From Bacilli bacterium (GTDB lineage Bacteria; Bacillota_I; Bacilli_A; RFN20; CAG-288): DNA of 9,663 nt. Under the pieces are notes generated by a model. It did not search any database. It was not told where the DNA came from and saw nothing but the letters and a program-made list of their open reading frames with translations. The DNA is taken from assembly GCA_028707375.1 (NCBI GenBank), contig JAQWCB010000023.1, positions 1-9,663 of the forward strand, read 5' to 3'. Positions 6,546-9,663 of this stretch are shown one piece after another. Within the stretch, counting starts at the first letter, position 1, and every line of letters starts with the position of its first letter. The translations under genes and the position numbers were made by a program.

Positions 6546-7844
6546 ATGAATAATGTAGGAATGATATCGTTAGGATGTGCTAAGAATCGGGTCGATTCCG
6601 AAGAAATATTGAGTTACTTTGTGCGAAACGGTTACAATCTGGTATCGGATGCTAAATTAGCGGATATTATTATTATCAATACCTGTGGTTTTATTGAATC
6701 AGCGAAAAAAGAGGCTCTCGACACCATTTTTTCTGCCCTTCAATTAAAGAAAATAACAATTGTTATCGGTTGTCTAGTTGAAAGATACTATGATGAACTG
6801 GTGGCTGAAATTCCCGAGGTTGATCTGTTTGTTCGCATCAAGGATTATTCGCGTTTTGGTGAACTGCTTAAACCGATTTTGAAAAATGAAAAATTGCAGG
6901 GCGAGATCGAAAAGGATAAACGTATTCTTACTACTCCGAGTCAACAAGCATATTTGCAAATTTCCGATGGATGTAATAATTTTTGCTCCTTCTGCGCCAT
7001 TCCCTATATTCGTGGTCGATTCCGTTCATTTCCATTCAAATTGTTGCAGAAAGAGATAGCGGATTTGGCGCAGACAGGAATCAAAGAGATAATTATCATC
7101 TCGCAGAATACTTCTGTCTACGGACAAGATTTAAAGGAAAAAATCAACATTTGTAACATTCTTAAAGAATGTTTAAAATATCCTACCTTCAAATTTATTC
7201 GATTGCTTTACTTATACCCGGATATGATCACGGATGAATTTATTCAACTGTATAAAGATGAACCTCGGCTTACGCCATATTTTGATGTTCCGATTCAGCA
7301 TGTCAACGATCGTTTGCTAAAGTTGATGAATCGGCATGGTGACAAGGCTCTCTTGACGAATCTTTTCAATAAGCTTCGCACGATTCCGCGCGCAGTTTTG
7401 CGCACAACTTTGATTGTGGGTTTTCCGACAGAAAAGGAAAGTGAAGTTGATGAACTGCAAAAGTTTATCACCGATCATCCTTTTGATCATCTCGGCGTTT
7501 TTAAATATTCACGGGAGGAAAATACATCTTCCTATAACTTTGAAGGTCAAATAAGCGAAAGAGTAAAAACGCAGCGGTACAATCAATTGATGAAGGCCCA
7601 GTCGGCTATTTCATATCAATTGAATCAGAAACGTCTAGGTGAAGAGATGGATGTTGTCATCACTGGTTACGATTCTAAAAACTATTGCTATGCTGGAATC
7701 TGTTATTTATTTGCCCCCGATGATATCGATGGAAGAATATATGTGTATTCTAGTCAGCGCGAGTTAGAAATCGGGGAAATAGTCCGCGTAAAAATAGTCA
7801 ATGCCGGAATATATGACCTCGATGCAGAAGTAATTTTTAATTAA
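6546..7844 (+). CDS. rimO: Ribosomal protein S12 methylthiotransferase RimO
   Basis: This radical-SAM methylthiotransferase adds a methylthio group to the beta carbon of a conserved Asp in ribosomal protein S12. Counting from the ATG at 6546 (432 residues), the N-terminal UPF0004 domain holds cluster cysteines 11 (in SLGCAKNRVDSE), 47 (NTCGF) and 76 (GCLVERY). The radical-SAM domain has Cys143, Cys147 and Cys150 in DGCNNFCSFCAIP, followed by IRGRFRS. The last 60 or so residues fit a TRAM domain. SLGCAKNRVDSE is the RimO form of the first motif; the tRNA enzymes MiaB and MtaB carry a different version (MiaB typically TYGCQMN), so those were not chosen. The start could also be 6540 or 6543, but spacing to AAGGAG favours 6546. 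The gene may be transcribed alone or follow the dtd-mnmA-Nudix transcript. Confidence 0.94.
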   Translation: MNNVGMISLGCAKNRVDSEEILSYFVRNGYNLVSDAKLADIIIINTCGFIESAKKEALDTIFSALQLKKITIVIGCLVERYYDELVAEIPEVDLFVRIKDYSRFGELLKPILKNEKLQGEIEKDKRILTTPSQQAYLQISDGCNNFCSFCAIPYIRGRFRSFPFKLLQKEIADLAQTGIKEIIIISQNTSVYGQDLKEKINICNILKECLKYPTFKFIRLLYLYPDMITDEFIQLYKDEPRLTPYFDVPIQHVNDRLLKLMNRHGDKALLTNLFNKLRTIPRAVLRTTLIVGFPTEKESEVDELQKFITDHPFDHLGVFKYSREENTSSYNFEGQISERVKTQRYNQLMKAQSAISYQLNQKRLGEEMDVVITGYDSKNYCYAGICYLFAPDDIDGRIYVYSSQRELEIGEIVRVKIVNAGIYDLDAEVIFN

Positions 7845-7866
7845 GTATAGAAAGTCACTCGACTAA

Positions 7867-7872
7867 TATAAT
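7867..7872 (+). promoter_or_regulatory. Possible -10 element for the ABC exporter
   Basis: TATAAT lies in the 67-nt gap between rimO and the exporter, overlapping a second -10-like TATACT at 7872-7877. The expected -35 position has no good match, so support comes from the -10 only. Confidence 0.3.
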
Positions 7873-7911
7873 ATACTATTTTAATGAAGTTTAAATTGGC
7901 AGAGGTTTTTT

Positions 7912-9663
7912 ATGTTATTTGGTAAGTATGTCAACAAATTTTATTTGAAATATTGGTACCACTTTATTGGTGGCATCGTTTTTCTTATCGTGGTTGATGT
8001 TGCTCAACTTCGTATCCCTGAACTGATTGGTAATGTTGTTTCTGTTTTCTCAAATGAGGATAGAGCAGGCGATTTATCAATCTTTTGGACTACTGGTTTA
8101 GAAAATGTCAATTCGTATATCTATTTTTTAATTTCTCTAGCCGCTGTCGGCGGAGTGATGTTTGTTGGCCGTATTTTCTGGAGAGTATTTATTAATAATC
8201 TTGGAGTGAAAGTTGAAAATGATTTTCGCACCATGCTTTTTAAACACGCCCTAGAGTTAGATGTTACCTATTATAATAAGCAAAAAACAGGAGCGCTGAT
8301 GTCATATTTTAATAATGATCTCGAGTCGATCAGAAGCGCTTTTACCGAAGGAATTATTTTTCTTATCGATGGTGCCGTATTGGGAACGCTGGCAATCATC
8401 AAGCTTTTTCAGATTGATTGGCGCTTGGCGCTCATCTCGGTTTTGCCACTTGTTCTTATGGGAGTTTGTGCAGGATTAATCGGAAAAGGAATATCTCAAA
8501 AATATAAAGACCAGCTCAATGCCTTTGAGAAAATGTCCGATTTCTCTCAAGAAAATTTTTCAGGTATTTCGGTTATTAAGGCCTTTGTTCGCGAGGGGCA
8601 TCAGATGCGAGTTTTTGCTAAGCTCAACAAGAAAAATAAGGATACCAATATGGCTTACTTGAGACTTTCCATCATTCTCGATGCTGTGATTGACTTTTTG
8701 ATTTATACAGTATTGATTGTTATTTTCCTTGGTGGCGGTTATTTGGCTATCTATGAACCTTCGTTTGATGTAGGAACTCTTACAACTTTTGCGGGTTATT
8801 TTGATTCCCTTATTTGGCCGATGATTGCCATTGCCTATCTTATAAATATTGTCTCGCAATCATATGCCTCCTTAAAAAAAGTTAACGAATTCTTAGATGC
8901 TCCTGTCACTTTGAAAGATGTACCCGAAGATAGTGCTAAGCAATTACCTCCAATATCGGGCGATATTACTTTCAAAGATTTTAATTTCAATTATCCTGAT
9001 GCTAAAAATAACGTTTTAAGCAATATTAATCTGCATATCAAGGCGGGAGAGAATATTGGAATCGTTGGAAAAACTGGTTCAGGAAAATCAACATTTGTAA
9101 AAGTTTTACTCAAAATTTATAACATTGACGATGGTAAGATATTCTTTGATGGTAAAGATATCAACGAATGGCCGGCTAAAACGATTCGCGACAATATCGG
9201 TTATGTGGCACAGAATGCTTTTCTCTTTTCAGATTTAGTCGCGAATAATATTTCTTTCGGTCGTCCTAATACCAGTCAGCAGGAAATAGTGAGCGCTGCG
9301 GATTTTGCTTGTATCGATGGCGCTATCAGGCAATTCAAAGATGGATATAAAACGATTGTCGGCGAGAAGGGAACTACTCTTTCGGGAGGCCAACGCCAGC
9401 GTATCGCTATGGCGCGAGCCGTTATTAAAAATCCACCAATTCTCATTCTTGACGATTCGGTTTCAGCTGTCGATTCGGAAACTGAATCAGCTATTTTGCA
9501 CAATATTCGGAAAATTCGACAAGATAAGACAACGGTTATTGTTTCCTCGCGCATTTCATCAGTTCAAAACGCTAATCACATCATCGTCATGGACAAGGGG
9601 AAAATAATCGGTTATGGTACCCACGAAGAGCTGCTGGAAAGTTGCTCTTTATACAAGATATTG
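7912..9663 (+). CDS. ABC half-exporter, non-canonical subunit of a heterodimer (3' partial)
   Basis: This fused membrane/ATPase protein resembles the YheI (BmrC), EfrA, LmrC and TM287 group of heterodimeric multidrug-type exporters. The ORF is open for 584 codons to the window edge and probably lacks only a few terminal residues. Six membrane segments lie at roughly 17-38, 68-90, 145-165, 170-192, 252-280 and 288-315. The ATPase domain has A-loop Tyr361, Walker A GKTGSGKST (386-394), Q-loop Gln434, a canonical LSGGQ (490-494) and Walker B ILILDDS (510-516), where Asp515 replaces the catalytic Glu. Ser546 stands where the H-loop His belongs (VSSRIS). This pattern is known for the subunit that supplies the Walker motifs of the degenerate ATP site. 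AGAGG (7901-7905), 6 nt before the ATG, sets the start. The transported compound is unknown. Confidence 0.93.
   Translation, partial: MLFGKYVNKFYLKYWYHFIGGIVFLIVVDVAQLRIPELIGNVVSVFSNEDRAGDLSIFWTTGLENVNSYIYFLISLAAVGGVMFVGRIFWRVFINNLGVKVENDFRTMLFKHALELDVTYYNKQKTGALMSYFNNDLESIRSAFTEGIIFLIDGAVLGTLAIIKLFQIDWRLALISVLPLVLMGVCAGLIGKGISQKYKDQLNAFEKMSDFSQENFSGISVIKAFVREGHQMRVFAKLNKKNKDTNMAYLRLSIILDAVIDFLIYTVLIVIFLGGGYLAIYEPSFDVGTLTTFAGYFDSLIWPMIAIAYLINIVSQSYASLKKVNEFLDAPVTLKDVPEDSAKQLPPISGDITFKDFNFNYPDAKNNVLSNINLHIKAGENIGIVGKTGSGKSTFVKVLLKIYNIDDGKIFFDGKDINEWPAKTIRDNIGYVAQNAFLFSDLVANNISFGRPNTSQQEIVSAADFACIDGAIRQFKDGYKTIVGEKGTTLSGGQRQRIAMARAVIKNPPILILDDSVSAVDSETESAILHNIRKIRQDKTTVIVSSRISSVQNANHIIVMDKGKIIGYGTHEELLESCSLYKIL

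Noticed and set aside
7880..7895. Small inverted repeat TTTAA-N6-TTAAA upstream of the exporter, a possible operator.
   Set aside because: The arms are five A/T-only pairs in an AT-rich gap, too weak to support a regulator site.
7884..7925. A 13-codon ORF (MKFKLAEVFYVIW) overlapping the exporter start, reminiscent of a leader peptide.
   Set aside because: It has no ribosome binding site, no run of regulatory codons and no attenuator hairpin, so it is best explained as chance.
1..9663. Search for CRISPR arrays, insertion sequences, tRNA genes, toxin-antitoxin pairs or phage genes.
   Set aside because: No direct-repeat arrays, transposase-like frames, cloverleaf candidates in the short gaps or defence-type domains were seen; the region reads as ordinary chromosomal genes.

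Overview
The window is a gene-dense, AT-rich stretch with every recognised gene on the + strand. It is typical of a bacterium with low-GC Gram-positive ancestry. TGA is used as a stop: the first gene ends in TGA inside an ATGA overlap with the next start, and tryptophan is encoded by TGG throughout. This argues against the UGA=Trp code of Mycoplasma and Spiroplasma. A purine-nucleoside/BMP-type importer, a YheI/EfrA-type half-exporter and RimO together in an AT-rich genome would suit a deep Bacilli or Mollicutes-related lineage (for example the Acholeplasma/RF39/Erysipelotrichia neighbourhood). That placement is inference only.

Region 1 (1-4195) is the 3' part of an importer operon of the BMP/Nup family. 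It holds a double-domain ATPase cut at its first Walker A motif by the window edge, followed by two BPD_transp_2 permeases. The genes are joined by 4-nt and 1-nt stop/start overlaps. The substrate-binding lipoprotein is not in view and may lie upstream. The ATPase has lost several motif residues, and both it and permease 1 carry hydrophilic C-terminal tails of about 105-117 residues beyond the normal family end. This is the most unusual part of the window. A weak candidate terminator follows permease 2.

Region 2 (4266-6391) is a translation-quality operon: dtd (D-aminoacyl-tRNA deacylase), mnmA (tRNA 2-thiouridylase) and a Nudix hydrolase of unknown substrate. The genes overlap by 11 and 32 nt. 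After a 154-nt gap comes rimO (methylthiolation of ribosomal protein S12), so three of the four genes act on tRNA or the ribosome.

Region 3 (7912-9663) is a type IV ABC half-exporter lacking only its last few residues. An Asp replaces the Walker B catalytic Glu and a Ser replaces the H-loop His. This marks it as the non-canonical subunit of a heterodimeric exporter, so a canonical partner is expected just downstream.

No tRNA, rRNA, CRISPR array, insertion sequence or phage gene was seen, and no gene-free stretch exceeds 300 bases. I found no clearly new system; the divergent importer is the best candidate for a second look.
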